This document shows, in pieces, positions 26,927 to 35,650 of a stretch of 64,000 nt of DNA. Source of the stretch: Candidatus Methylomirabilota bacterium. GTDB lineage: Bacteria; Methylomirabilota; Methylomirabilia; Rokubacteriales; CSP1-6. The stretch's first letter is position 1. Each line of letters begins with the position of its first letter. The notes under the pieces were generated by a model. The model did not search any database. It worked only from the letters and a program-made list of their open reading frames with translations, and was not told the origin of the DNA. Location of the stretch: the NCBI GenBank assembly GCA_035315345.1, contig DATFYA010000014.1, positions 1 through 64,000 on the forward strand. Direction: 5' to 3'. Made by a program: the position numbers and the translations under genes.

Positions 26927-27925
26927 TCACTCGATCACGTGGTCGCTGCGGCGCAGGAACGAGGGCGGCAGCGTCACGCCGAGCGCCCGCGCCGTCCGGA
27001 GATTGATCACGAGCAGGAACTTCTCGGGACGCTGCATCGGGAGGTCACCGGGCGCGCTGCCCTTCAGGATCCGGGCGACGTACGCGCCGGTGCGCCGGTA
27101 CAGCTCGTGGAAATCCGGGCCGTAGGCCATCAGACCGCCCGCCTCGGCGAAGAGCGGCGCGAACGCGCAGATGGACGGCATCCGGTGCTTCACCGCGGCG
27201 CGGGCGATCCGCGGCAGCGCGCTGTTGATCAGGGGCGAGGTGAAGACCACCAGCGCCCCCGCGCCTCGACGGGCCGCCTCCGCGATCGCGCCCTCGATCT
27301 CGTCGGGACTCTGCACGGCGAGCCGCTCCAGCGCGAGGCCGGCGTCGCGCGCCGCGCCGTCGGTCACCTCGAACTGCAGGGCGTTCAGGCGCGGATCGCC
27401 GAGCACCGCCAACCGGGCCAGGCTGGGCTTCACGATCTTGACGAACTCCACGTGCTTGCCGCTCATCTCGGGCATGTCAAGGAAGAATCCCGTGACGTTG
27501 CCGCCGGGGCGCGCCAGGGTCGCGGCCCATCCCTGGCGAACCGGATCGGACTCCATGTCGAGGCCGACGATCGGGACGGTTCTGGTCGCGCGGGTCGCCG
27601 CGGCCAGGGAGAAGGGATTGGCGGCGAGGATGACGTCCGCCTCGGCGGCCAGGCGGGCCGCGAAGTCGTGGTACTGCTCGACCTTGTCGGGCCGGACCAT
27701 GCGCAGCTCCACGCTCACGTCGCGGCCGACCACGTAGCCGTGCTCGCGCAGGCCGTCCGCGAAGGCCTTGAACTGCGTCGACCGCTGCATCTCGGCGGCG
27801 GAGCGCCCGGCCCCGCCGCCGAGCCAGCCGATCTTCGGCGCCTTCCCGGTCGGCTGCGCGCGCCCGATGCGCGGCACGCCCAGCAGGACGCCGGCCGCGG
27901 CGGTCACGAATCGTCTCCGGTCCAT
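26927..27925 (-). CDS. ABC transporter substrate-binding protein (ABC_sub_bind family)
   Basis: A 332-residue periplasmic protein of the two-lobed ABC_sub_bind family. The start at 27925 gives a twin-arginine-like signal (MDRRRFVTAAAGVLLG, cleavage near GRAQ). Core features: KIGWLGGGAG, ARPGGNVTGFF and the C-terminal LPMQRPEKFLLVINLRTARAL, followed by PPSFLRRSDHVIE. The ligand is unknown, and no permease or ATPase is adjacent, so it is an orphan. A relative with the same C-terminal pattern is at 47709-48683. Confidence 0.88.
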   Translation of the reverse strand: MDRRRFVTAAAGVLLGVPRIGRAQPTGKAPKIGWLGGGAGRSAAEMQRSTQFKAFADGLREHGYVVGRDVSVELRMVRPDKVEQYHDFAARLAAEADVILAANPFSLAAATRATRTVPIVGLDMESDPVRQGWAATLARPGGNVTGFFLDMPEMSGKHVEFVKIVKPSLARLAVLGDPRLNALQFEVTDGAARDAGLALERLAVQSPDEIEGAIAEAARRGAGALVVFTSPLINSALPRIARAAVKHRMPSICAFAPLFAEAGGLMAYGPDFHELYRRTGAYVARILKGSAPGDLPMQRPEKFLLVINLRTARALGVTLPPSFLRRSDHVIE

Positions 27926-28016
27926 CACGCGCGGTTCGCCAACGGGCATCGCGGGCTCGATGGTCGGCCAGCCTATCACAGCGGCGGGCCCCGGCCCGGC
28001 CGACTTCGCCCGGCCG

Positions 28017-28025
28017 TGCTAGACT
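28017..28025 (+). promoter_or_regulatory. Candidate extended -10 promoter element
   Basis: GTGCTAGACT: TG, one base, then TAGACT, 42 bp before the alcohol dehydrogenase ATG. No good -35 at 16-18 bp. Similar TGnTA(g/c) elements precede other operons here (48792-48800, 51968-51976). Confidence 0.35.
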
Positions 28026-28066
28026 CCGCCCGTCGTCGATCATCCCGGTAGCGCGAGGAGACGCAC

Positions 28067-29179
28067 ATGGCCGAGACGGCGCGGATGGCGGTGTTCCACG
28101 GCGCGGGCAAGCCTTTCCAGATTCGCGAATATCCGGTGCCCGACCCCGAGCCCGGCGCCATCTTGATCAAGGTGGCGATGGCCAACGTGTGCGGCTCCGA
28201 TCTGCACTACTGGCGCGGCGAGCTCGACTACGTGAAGATGGGCCGGCCGCTACCGCTCAACACCGGGCACGAGCACGTGGGACGCGTGGCCAAGCTCGGC
28301 TCCGGCGTCACCACCGACTCGGCGGGGCGGCCGCTCGCGGTCGGCGATCGCGTGGCCTACCGCTTCTTCTTCCCGTGCGGCCGCTGCCGCGCGTGCCTCC
28401 GGGGCAAGACCAAGTCCTGCCCGGTGCGCCAGGCGAACTTCCTCGTCTCCTGCGAGGCGTGGCCGCACTTCCAGGGCGGCTTCGGCGAGTACTTCTACCT
28501 GCGGCCGAACCATGCGGTGTTCAAGCTCGCCGACGACATCACCGACGACATGGCGGCGGGCGTGAACTGCGCCTTCAGCCAGGTCTACGCGGGCCTCGAC
28601 CTCACCGCCCTGCGCCAGGGCCAGACGGTGGTGATCCAGGGCGCGGGCGGCCTCGGGGTCTACGCCTGCGCGGTGGCGCGCGAGATGGGCGCGGCGCGTG
28701 TGATCATCATCGACGGCGTGGAGGAGCGCCTGGCCCTCGCCCGCGCCTTCGGAGCCACCGACTTCGTGGACATGCGCGAGCACCCGACGCCGGAGGACCG
28801 CATCAAGGCGGTGAAGACGCTCACCGACGACTGGGGCGGCGATATCGTGATGGAGCTGGTCGGCAACCCCAAGGTGGTCGACGAGGGCCTGCGCATGACC
28901 GCGCCGGAAGGGACATATCTGGAGATCGGCAACATCAACGTGGGGTGGAAGGCCGAGTTCGACCCGGCGTGGATCATCTTCGGCAACCGCCGCATCTTCG
29001 GCCTCTCCCACTACGAGGCCGAGCACCTGCGCGGCGCGCTGGACATGATGGCCCGTACCCGGCAGCGCTACCCGTGGGACAAGATCATCTCCCACAAGTT
29101 CCCCCTCGAGTCGATCGAGGAGGCCTTCGTCCAGCAGGACAAGGGCCACGTCACCCGCGCCGCCATCGTCCCCACCTGA
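28067..29179 (+). CDS. Zinc-dependent alcohol dehydrogenase, MDR family (copy A)
   Basis: A 370-residue medium-chain dehydrogenase. Catalytic zinc ligands appear as CGSDLHYW, GHEHVG and an acidic partner; the structural zinc lobe has CGRCRACLRGKTKSC; the cofactor site is GAGGLGVYA followed by IIIDGVEERL, whose Asp indicates NAD(H). GAGGAG precedes the ATG at 28067 by 6 bases. It is a close paralogue of the gene at 29271-30383, sharing REYPVPDPEPGAILIK and overall order. The two are tail to tail with a palindromic repeat between them. Alcohol substrate unknown. Confidence 0.92.
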   Translation: MAETARMAVFHGAGKPFQIREYPVPDPEPGAILIKVAMANVCGSDLHYWRGELDYVKMGRPLPLNTGHEHVGRVAKLGSGVTTDSAGRPLAVGDRVAYRFFFPCGRCRACLRGKTKSCPVRQANFLVSCEAWPHFQGGFGEYFYLRPNHAVFKLADDITDDMAAGVNCAFSQVYAGLDLTALRQGQTVVIQGAGGLGVYACAVAREMGAARVIIIDGVEERLALARAFGATDFVDMREHPTPEDRIKAVKTLTDDWGGDIVMELVGNPKVVDEGLRMTAPEGTYLEIGNINVGWKAEFDPAWIIFGNRRIFGLSHYEAEHLRGALDMMARTRQRYPWDKIISHKFPLESIEEAFVQQDKGHVTRAAIVPT

Positions 29180-29181
29180 TC

Positions 29182-29266
29182 GGGGTCAGGTCTTACATTA
29201 CGACATTTCGGTCACCCGGCGCCTCGTCTGCCGCCGGAAAAATGTCGCAATGTAAGACCTGACCCC
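29182..29266. repeat. Palindromic repeat copy 2 (85 bp), convergent spacer
   Basis: Arms 29182-29208 and 29240-29266, 27 nt with one mismatch. The arm reads GGGGTCAGGTCTTACATTAC then GACATTT, differing from copies 1 and 3 by A for G in CTTACATT. The same change is present in both arms, so pairing is preserved (compensatory). It begins 2 bp after the plus-strand stop and ends 4 bp before the minus-strand stop. Confidence 0.92.
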
Positions 29267-29270
29267 CGGA

Positions 29271-30383
29271 CTACATCGAGAGGGCGGCGCGGGAGACCTG
29301 GCCGCCGCGCTGGGCCCAGTCGGCCTGGGCGAAGGCCTCCGAGATGCGCTCGAGCGGGAACACGTGGGAGATCACCTTCTCGAACGGGAAGCGCCGGAGA
29401 TTGCGCTTCATGAACGAGAGCGACTGCTCGAGCGCCCACGGCGAGTAGTTGGAGGTGGCGACCAGCCTCGCGTTGCCCCGCACCAGCGCGGTGGCGTCGT
29501 AGGAGAACACGTTGCCGGGCGAGATGCTGCCCACCTCCAGATAACACCCGCCGCCTCTCAGCATGCGCAGCCCTTCGGGGATGACGTCGGCGTAGCCCAC
29601 GAAGTCGGCCACCACGTCGGCGCCGAACCCGCCGGTCAGCGCCTTGACCGCGTCGACCCGCTTGTCCGCGGAGGCGATCTCGGTCGCGTTCACGGTGTGG
29701 TCGGCGCCGAAGGTCCTGGCCAGGGCCAGCCGCGGGGCCAGGCGGTCCACCACGATGACGGTGTCGGCGCCCATGTCGCGCGCCACCGCGACCGCGTTGA
29801 GGCCGAGGCCGCCGGCTCCCTGCACCACCAGCGACTGGCCGGCGCGGAAGCCCGCCTTGCGCAGGCCGTAGAGCACCTGGGAGAGCGCGCAGTTGATCGG
29901 CGTGGCCACGTCGTCGGCAATCTCGTCCGGCATCTTGAAGATGAAGTGGCCCGGCCGCAGGTAGTAGTAGTCGCCGTAGGCGTTGTTGAAGTACGGCGGC
30001 GTGCCCGCCACGCGGTTGGGCCGGCCCTTCTGCGGGCAGCTGCCCATCTCGTCGTCCAGGCAGACCGGGCAGCGGCCGCACGGGAAGAAGTAGCAGAAGG
30101 TCACCCGGTCGCCCTCGCGCAGCGGCCGTCCCATCGAATCGGTGCCGACGCCGGCCCCGAGCCGCTCCACCCGCCCGCACATCTCGTGCCCGAACGTGAG
30201 GTCCTTGGGCAGCGCACCGTACGTCTCCTTCATCTCGCCGCGCCAGATGTGCAGGTCGGAGCCGCACACGCCCGCCCGCGTCAGCTTGATCAGGATCGCA
30301 CCCGGCTCGGGATCGGGCACCGGATACTCACGCAGCTCGAACTCGCCGCCGTACGCTTTCAGCACCGCCACCCGTCCGTTCAT
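29271..30383 (-). CDS. Zinc-dependent alcohol dehydrogenase, MDR family (copy B)
   Basis: A 370-residue paralogue of copy A. It has CGSDLHIW and GHEMCG for catalytic zinc, CGRCPVCLDDEMGSC for structural zinc, and cofactor motif GAGGLGLNA followed by VVDRLAPRL (Asp, NAD-type). Start at 30383 is fixed by AAGGAGG seven bases upstream. A minus-strand TTGACA at 30441-30446 could be its -35. Equal length and a shared N-terminal segment show that the two copies arose by duplication, now inverted relative to each other. Confidence 0.92.
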   Translation of the reverse strand: MNGRVAVLKAYGGEFELREYPVPDPEPGAILIKLTRAGVCGSDLHIWRGEMKETYGALPKDLTFGHEMCGRVERLGAGVGTDSMGRPLREGDRVTFCYFFPCGRCPVCLDDEMGSCPQKGRPNRVAGTPPYFNNAYGDYYYLRPGHFIFKMPDEIADDVATPINCALSQVLYGLRKAGFRAGQSLVVQGAGGLGLNAVAVARDMGADTVIVVDRLAPRLALARTFGADHTVNATEIASADKRVDAVKALTGGFGADVVADFVGYADVIPEGLRMLRGGGCYLEVGSISPGNVFSYDATALVRGNARLVATSNYSPWALEQSLSFMKRNLRRFPFEKVISHVFPLERISEAFAQADWAQRGGQVSRAALSM

Positions 30384-30543
30384 GCGGATCCTCCTTGGAA
30401 TGGACCGATTCAGCGAGAGGGTCGCCGCGGCGGAGGCCGTTGTCAACCGCGGCAAGCCCGACGGCGTCGGGTGGCAGGGCCGGCGGCAGGTGGAGTACCA
30501 TGAGCGCGCTCTGCGCACCGCCCGTTTTTCGATGGAGGTGGCC

Positions 30544-31518
30544 ATGCGTCGTCCGCTACTCACGTTCGTGCTCATCTCCTTCCTGCTCCCGCCCGTCTTC
30601 GGGGCCCGGGCGGCCTCCGGGGAAGTCGCCACACAGGCTTACGCTCTCCCGGCCGGCGGTGGTCCTCACGACGTGGCGGTCGGCGCCGACGGAATCGTCT
30701 GGTACACCGCCCAGCGGAGCGGCCAGCTCGGCCGCCTGGACCCGGCGAGCAGGAAGGTCGATCTGATCTCGCTGGGCCCTGGCGCGGCGCCGCATGGAGT
30801 GATCATCGGGCCGGACGGCGCCCCGTGGGTCACGGAGGGTGGCACCAATTCCATCGTCCGGGTGGATCCGCGCACTCGGGAAGTGCACCGGTGGTCCCTG
30901 CCCGAGGCGCGCGGCTACGTGAACCTCAACACCGCGACCTTCGACAAGCGCGGACGCGTCTGGTTCACCGGGCAGAACGGCGTGTATGGGCGCCTCGATC
31001 CGGCGAATGGCGAGATGCAGGTCTGGGACGCGCCCCGTGGCCGGGGGCCCTACGGCATCACCACCACGCCGGGCGGCGACATCTATTACGCTTCGCTCGC
31101 GGGCAGCCACATCGCCCGGGTGGATCCCGACACCGGCGCCGCCACCACTATCGAGCCTCCCACCCGGGGCCAGGGCGCGCGGCGTGTCTGGTCAGACTCC
31201 CGGGGTCGCATCTGGGTGAGCGAGTGGAACTCGGGCAACGTCAGCCGCTACGACCCGCAGACGAAGGAGTGGAAGGCGTGGAAGCTGCCGGGAGACAGCC
31301 CGCGCGCCTACGCGGTCTACGTCGACGAGCGGGACAAGGTCTGGCTGAGCGAGTGGAGCGCGAACGCCATCGTCCGGTTCGATCCGGAGACCGAGACGTT
31401 CGAGGCGTTTCCGAGCGATCGCCCCGGCGCCAACGTGCGACAGATCCTCGGCCGGGCCGGCGAGGTCTGGGCGCCCGAGTCCGGCACCGACCGGCTCGTC
31501 GTGTACCGGACGAAGTGA
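30544..31518 (+). CDS. Secreted beta-propeller protein, virginiamycin B lyase-like (Vgb/SMP-30)
   Basis: A 324-residue secreted propeller with signal peptide MRRPLLTFVLISFLLPPVFG (cleavage near ARAAS). It is built of about 40-residue repeats of the type GPDGAPWVTEGGTNSIVRVDP, each with a Trp-containing strand, typical of Vgb/NHL/SMP-30 propellers. Despite the family name, streptogramin lyase activity should not be assumed; most such proteins are uncharacterised. GGAGG at 30535-30539 favours ATG 30544 over 30532. The cytochrome c gene overlaps its stop, so a periplasmic redox partnership is plausible. Confidence 0.85.
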   Translation: MRRPLLTFVLISFLLPPVFGARAASGEVATQAYALPAGGGPHDVAVGADGIVWYTAQRSGQLGRLDPASRKVDLISLGPGAAPHGVIIGPDGAPWVTEGGTNSIVRVDPRTREVHRWSLPEARGYVNLNTATFDKRGRVWFTGQNGVYGRLDPANGEMQVWDAPRGRGPYGITTTPGGDIYYASLAGSHIARVDPDTGAATTIEPPTRGQGARRVWSDSRGRIWVSEWNSGNVSRYDPQTKEWKAWKLPGDSPRAYAVYVDERDKVWLSEWSANAIVRFDPETETFEAFPSDRPGANVRQILGRAGEVWAPESGTDRLVVYRTK

Positions 31519-31934
31519 GCAGCTGGCCGATGTGGCTCCTCGCCGCCGGGGCGGTGACGGCCGCGTGGCTGCCTCGGACGGGCGCGGATCCCGCCCGTCG
31601 TGGGGAACGCGTGTTCCAGCGCTGCTTCGCGTGCCACTCCGTGGTGGCCGGTGAGGACGGGCTGCCGGGGCCGAACCTGCGCGGGGTGATCGGCCGGCGC
31701 GCCGGCACGCTACCCGGCTTTCGCTTCTCCCCGGCGATGATCGAGCAGGGGGCGCGCGGGCTCGTGTGGACGCGCGCCACGCTCGACGCCTACCTGGCCG
31801 ACCCGGCCGGCTTCCTTCCCGGCACCGAGATGGCGATGCCCGGGCTCTCCGTGGCCGACGACCGCCGAGACGTGATCGACTACCTGCAGCGATCGTCGCA
31901 GCAATCGAGTCCAACTCCCAGGAGGACACCGTGA
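31515..31934 (+). CDS. Secreted class I cytochrome c
   Basis: A small periplasmic cytochrome, 139 residues from GTG 31515 (overlapping the preceding stop, GTGA) or 134 from ATG 31530. It has a hydrophobic signal (WLLAAGAVTAAWLP), the haem-binding CFACH, the GPNLRGVIGRRAG segment of c550-type cytochromes and axial Met in GTEMAMPGL. It would shuttle electrons from a periplasmic dehydrogenase or from the beta-propeller protein before it. The stop overlaps the GTG of the FAH-family gene. Confidence 0.92.
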   Translation: MSSWPMWLLAAGAVTAAWLPRTGADPARRGERVFQRCFACHSVVAGEDGLPGPNLRGVIGRRAGTLPGFRFSPAMIEQGARGLVWTRATLDAYLADPAGFLPGTEMAMPGLSVADDRRDVIDYLQRSSQQSSPTPRRTP

Positions 31935-32857
31935 AGCTCCTCTACTTCGACGACTACCGGCTGGGCGTGCTCCGCGGCGACGCGGTGGTGGACGTCTCGG
32001 ACACCGTGAAGGACGTCCCCCACACCGGCCCCGGCGACCTGATCAGCGGGCTCATCGCCCGCTTCGCCGACTACCGCCGGAAGATCGAGGAGGCAGCCGC
32101 GCGCGGCAAGCCGCAGCCGCTCGCCTCGGTCCGCATCCGCCCGCCCCTGCCGAAGCCGACCAACATCGTGTGCATGGCGGTGAACTACATGGAGGACGGC
32201 ACCCGCACCGAGCCGGCGCCGATCAACGCGTTCATGAAGTCGCCCGGCGCGATCATCGGCCCCGACGAGACCATGGTGCTGCCCGATGTGCCCGCCACCA
32301 TCTTCGAGGGCGAGGCCGAGATGGCGCTGGTGATCGGCAAGCGCGCCACCGCGGTGCCCGCGGCCCGCGCCCTGGAGTACGTGTTCGGCTACTGCAACTT
32401 CATCGACGGCTCCGCGCGCGGCCTGCTGCCGCCCGGCAACACGTTCTACCAGATGAAGTCCCGCGACACCTTCGCCCCCATCGGCCCCTACCTGGTGACC
32501 GCCGACGAGATCGCCGACCCCCACAAGCTGGCGATCCGCCTCTCGGTCAACGGCACCGTGAAGCAGTCGTTCAACACCAGCGACATGGCCCACAAGATCC
32601 CGCGCTGCATCGAGTGGGTGACCAGCATCCACACGCTCGAGCCCGGCGACATCCTCGCCACCGGGACCAACCACCGGGGGCTCTCCGCCTTCATGGACGG
32701 CGACCGCATCGAGCTGGAGACGGAGGGCCTGGGCACGCTGCACTTCACGATCCGTGACGATCTGAAGCGCACCTGGTCGCGCGAGACGCGGCTCGACCGT
32801 CAGGAGAAGGGGCAGGAGGGCACCACGCCCCAGCTCACCGGCAAGCACAAGAAATGA
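31931..32857 (+). CDS. Fumarylacetoacetate hydrolase family protein
   Basis: A 308-residue cytoplasmic enzyme of the FAH/5-carboxymethyl-2-hydroxymuconate isomerase superfamily. Metal ligands are seen as FEGEAEMALVIGK (Glu-x-Glu) and the Asp of FIDGSARG; the C-terminal GDILATGTNHRGLS is typical. Members cleave C-C bonds or decarboxylate 2-oxo acids in aromatic or sugar-acid breakdown. AGGAGG at 31920-31925 precedes GTG 31931. It overlaps the enolase-superfamily gene (ATGA), so the two likely catalyse successive steps. Confidence 0.92.
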   Translation: MKLLYFDDYRLGVLRGDAVVDVSDTVKDVPHTGPGDLISGLIARFADYRRKIEEAAARGKPQPLASVRIRPPLPKPTNIVCMAVNYMEDGTRTEPAPINAFMKSPGAIIGPDETMVLPDVPATIFEGEAEMALVIGKRATAVPAARALEYVFGYCNFIDGSARGLLPPGNTFYQMKSRDTFAPIGPYLVTADEIADPHKLAIRLSVNGTVKQSFNTSDMAHKIPRCIEWVTSIHTLEPGDILATGTNHRGLSAFMDGDRIELETEGLGTLHFTIRDDLKRTWSRETRLDRQEKGQEGTTPQLTGKHKK

Positions 32858-33942
32858 AGATCAGCCACGTCACCACCCGCGTGCTGTCCACGCCGGCGGA
32901 CAATCCATTGGTGGTCGGTCTGCCCGCCCCGACCGACACGCGCGAGTTCGTGCTGCTCGAGCTGGGCACCGATCAAGGGCTGGTGGGCATCGGCCTCACC
33001 TTCTTCGGCGGCGCCCTGACCCCCGCGCTGCGCGCGGCGGTGGACGGCCTGGCCCGCCTCGCCATCGGCGAGGACCCGAGCCAGACCGAGGCCATCGTGG
33101 CGAAGTGCCGGCGCGCCGCGGGCAGCGCCGGCCCCGGTGGGATCTTCGCCCTCGCGCTCGCCGCGCTCGACATGGCGTGCTGGGACCTGATGGGCAAGGC
33201 GGCGGGCCGCTCGGTGTGCGCGCTGCTCGGCGGCCTCCGCGATCGCGCGCCGACCTATGCCAGCGGCGCGCTGATGCGCGCGCACCCGGTGGACTACCTG
33301 GCGAAGGCGGGTCCGCGACTGCGCGACATGGGCTTCCGCCAGATGAAGATGCAGTGCGGGAGCGAGCCCACGCTGGCCGCCTCGATCGAGCGCGTGCGGG
33401 TGATGCGCGAGTCCATCGGGCCCGACGTGGACCTGATGTGCGACATCAACCAGCTGTGGAGCGTCCACCACGCCATCGAGGTGGGGCGGCGCATCGAGCC
33501 GTACCAGCTCTACTGGCTGGAAGATCCCACCGCGCACGACGACTTCGCGGGACTGGCCCGCATCGCGGACGCGCTGGCCACGCCGATCGCGGCCGGCGAG
33601 TACCACTATGGCATCGTGCCCTTCCGTCACCTGCTGGAGGCGCGCTCGATCGACATCGTGATGATCGACCTCCTCCGGGTGGGCGGCATCACGCAGTGGA
33701 TGAAGGTGGCCGGCATGGCCGAGGCCTTCAACCTGCCCGTGGTCAGCCACCTGATCCCGGAGATCCAGGTGCACCTGATCGCGGCGATCCCGAACGGCCT
33801 CACCGTGGAATACATGCCGTGGACGCTGCGCCTCTACGAGGAGACCCCGACGATCGAGAACGGCCAGCTCGTGGTGCCGGACAAGCCCGGGCTCGGGCTC
33901 GCCTTCGACCAGGCCGCGATCACGCGCTACCAGGTCGCCTGA
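32854..33942 (+). CDS. Mandelate racemase/muconate-lactonizing enzyme family protein
   Basis: A 362-residue enolase-superfamily enzyme. Metal ligands lie in CDINQLW (Asp), WLEDPT (Glu) and AAGEYHYG (Glu). The His/Asp side is present as MIDLLRVGG and VVSHLIPEIQVHL. The usual Lys-x-Lys base motif reads Lys165-Met-Gln167, so the second Lys, the normal base on one face, is replaced. This would suit a dehydratase relying on the His side. It pairs with the FAH-family gene by overlap, pointing to sugar-acid catabolism: dehydration followed by cleavage. Substrate unknown. Confidence 0.9.
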   Translation: MKISHVTTRVLSTPADNPLVVGLPAPTDTREFVLLELGTDQGLVGIGLTFFGGALTPALRAAVDGLARLAIGEDPSQTEAIVAKCRRAAGSAGPGGIFALALAALDMACWDLMGKAAGRSVCALLGGLRDRAPTYASGALMRAHPVDYLAKAGPRLRDMGFRQMKMQCGSEPTLAASIERVRVMRESIGPDVDLMCDINQLWSVHHAIEVGRRIEPYQLYWLEDPTAHDDFAGLARIADALATPIAAGEYHYGIVPFRHLLEARSIDIVMIDLLRVGGITQWMKVAGMAEAFNLPVVSHLIPEIQVHLIAAIPNGLTVEYMPWTLRLYEETPTIENGQLVVPDKPGLGLAFDQAAITRYQVA

Positions 33943-33949
33943 ACTCCTT

Positions 33950-33983
33950 CCTCTCCCCTCCGGGGAGAGGACAGGTGAGGGGG
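33950..33983. repeat. 34-bp palindromic repeat, type II copy 1
   Basis: CCTCTCCCC at 33950-33958 pairs with GGGGAGAGG at 33962-33970, then a tail ACAGGTGAGGGGG to 33983. Its reverse complement matches the repeat at 62453-62486. It fills the convergent spacer between the enolase-superfamily gene and the aldo/keto reductase gene. Confidence 0.8.
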
Positions 33984-34018
33984 CCCAGGCCGAGGGGTCC
34001 TCGCAGCGCGCCCCGCCC

Positions 34019-34912
34019 TCACACCTGCCCGGTCCATCCCGGCTCGGCGACTTCCTTCCAGCGCGCGCGGATCCGCTCGTACTCCGCGGCCGGCAGCGGC
34101 CCGGCCTCCAGCAGCCGCGCGTTCTCCGCCCACCGCCCGGGCCGTTTCGTGCCGACGATGGCGGTGTGCACGCCCGGGTCGGCCAGCGTGAACCGCAGCG
34201 CGACCGACACCGCCCGCTCCGCGTCGCGGAGAAACGCATAGTCGAGGGCGCGGAGCCGGGTCCAGTAGGGCTGGTAGTACGGCTCCGCGGGCCGGCGCGC
34301 GTAGCGCCACGCCGCGTTGGCGATCGGCCGCTTGGCGATGACGCCCATCTGCTGCTTCATCGCCGCGGGCACGGTGAGCTCGATCGCCTCCTGGTCGGCG
34401 ATGCTCACCGAGGTCTGCAGCGTGTCGAAGCGCCCGCACCCGACCGCGAAGCGCGCGGCCTCCCCGTCGCCGCTGTAGCCGATGTACCGGGTCAACCCCC
34501 GTGCCCGCGCCCGCTCGAGGGCGGTGATCGCCTCCCCCTTCCGCAGTTCGGCCAGCTCGCAGCTGTGCAGCTGGATCAGGTCCAGCCGGTCGGTGCGCAG
34601 GCGCTTCAGGCTCCGCTCGATGCTCGACAGCAGCGAGGCCGCGCGCCAGTCGCCGCGCCCGTAGCCGCGCGGGTGGCCGCACTTGGTCAGGAGATGCACG
34701 TCGTTCCGGCGCGCCCCGAGCGCGGCGCCGATCAGGGCCTCGCTGTCCTCGTAGCACTCGGCGGTGTCGATGACGTTGAGCCCGGCGTCGATCGCGGCGC
34801 CCAGCAGGCGATCGACGGTGCGCAGGCTCGCGCCCTCGTAGCCGATCTCGGAGCCGCCGAAGCCGAGCACGCTCGCCTCCATGTCGGTCCGCCCCAGCTG
34901 TCGTCGCTCCAT
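34019..34912 (-). CDS. Aldo/keto reductase
   Basis: A 297-residue NADPH-type oxidoreductase with a TIM barrel. The catalytic tetrad is visible: Asp and Tyr in VIDTAECYEDSE, Lys in LLTKCG, His in IQLHSCE; the cofactor-binding end reads TAIVGTKRPGRWAEN. It opens with the typical MERRQLGRTDMEASVLGFGG. Last gene of the long minus-strand run that begins at 44775, 43 bp after the PfpI-like gene and followed by the 34-bp repeat. Carbonyl substrate unknown. Confidence 0.93.
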   Translation of the reverse strand: MERRQLGRTDMEASVLGFGGSEIGYEGASLRTVDRLLGAAIDAGLNVIDTAECYEDSEALIGAALGARRNDVHLLTKCGHPRGYGRGDWRAASLLSSIERSLKRLRTDRLDLIQLHSCELAELRKGEAITALERARARGLTRYIGYSGDGEAARFAVGCGRFDTLQTSVSIADQEAIELTVPAAMKQQMGVIAKRPIANAAWRYARRPAEPYYQPYWTRLRALDYAFLRDAERAVSVALRFTLADPGVHTAIVGTKRPGRWAENARLLEAGPLPAAEYERIRARWKEVAEPGWTGQV

Positions 34913-34955
34913 GGCCGACTATCGCGAGCGGGCGCCGTCGCGCTCCACGCCGGGC

Positions 34956-35621
34956 TCAGGCCGACGAGCGCAAGGCGGCCGCCTCGCGCTCCATGCGGGC
35001 CCGCATGCGCTCGCGCAGCGAGGCCACGATGTGCGGGGGCGCCGACTCGGGCGAGCCGGCGTGGAAGGGCGGCTGCGGATCGTACTCGATGCCGAGCTGG
35101 ATGGCCTGCGCCACCTCCTCGCCCGCGATGCGCGCGGCCAGGGTCAGGGCCATGTCGATCCCCGAGGAGACGCCGGCCGCGGTGATGACCTTGCCCTGCT
35201 CCACCACCCGCTTGAGCGTCGGCCGCGCCCCGTACTCCGCGAGCCGGTCGAGCGACATCCAGTGGGTGGTGGCATCGAGCCCCTCCAGGATCCCGGCCGC
35301 GGCCAGCAGCAGGGAGCCGGTGCACACCGAGGTGGTCCACTGGCTGGTCACGTGCGCGCTCCGGATCCACTCCAGCAGCGGGTTCGGGCTCATGAGCGGC
35401 CGCGTGCCGAAGCCGCCCGGCACCACGATCACCTCCGGGTGCGGCACCGCGGAGAGCGGCTCGTCGGCCACGAGGGTGAGCTGGCGGTTGTCGGTGCGGC
35501 ACGGGCCCGGCGTCATCGCGATGAAGCGCACGCGCGCGCCGGGCAGCCGGGAGAGCACCTCGTAAGGGCCGATCGCGTCGAGCGCGGTGATGCCCTCGAA
35601 CAGCGGGATCGCGATGTCCAT
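34956..35621 (-). CDS. DJ-1/PfpI family protein (isonitrile hydratase-like)
   Basis: A 221-residue class I glutamine amidotransferase-like protein. The nucleophile elbow is SVCTGSLLLAAAGIL, with acidic partner in the strand-1 region (FEGITALDAIGPYEVL). The combination of that N-terminus, the TTHWMSLDRLAEYG segment and the SSGIDMALTL motif is shared with isonitrile hydratase InhA and with the N-terminal half of GlxA-type AraC regulators; no DNA-binding domain follows. It begins 29 bp after the peroxiredoxin-like gene. Reaction not proven. Confidence 0.88.
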   Translation of the reverse strand: MDIAIPLFEGITALDAIGPYEVLSRLPGARVRFIAMTPGPCRTDNRQLTLVADEPLSAVPHPEVIVVPGGFGTRPLMSPNPLLEWIRSAHVTSQWTTSVCTGSLLLAAAGILEGLDATTHWMSLDRLAEYGARPTLKRVVEQGKVITAAGVSSGIDMALTLAARIAGEEVAQAIQLGIEYDPQPPFHAGSPESAPPHIVASLRERMRARMEREAAALRSSA

Positions 35622-35650
35622 GGCAGTCGTCGTCCTCCGGGAGCGGCACG

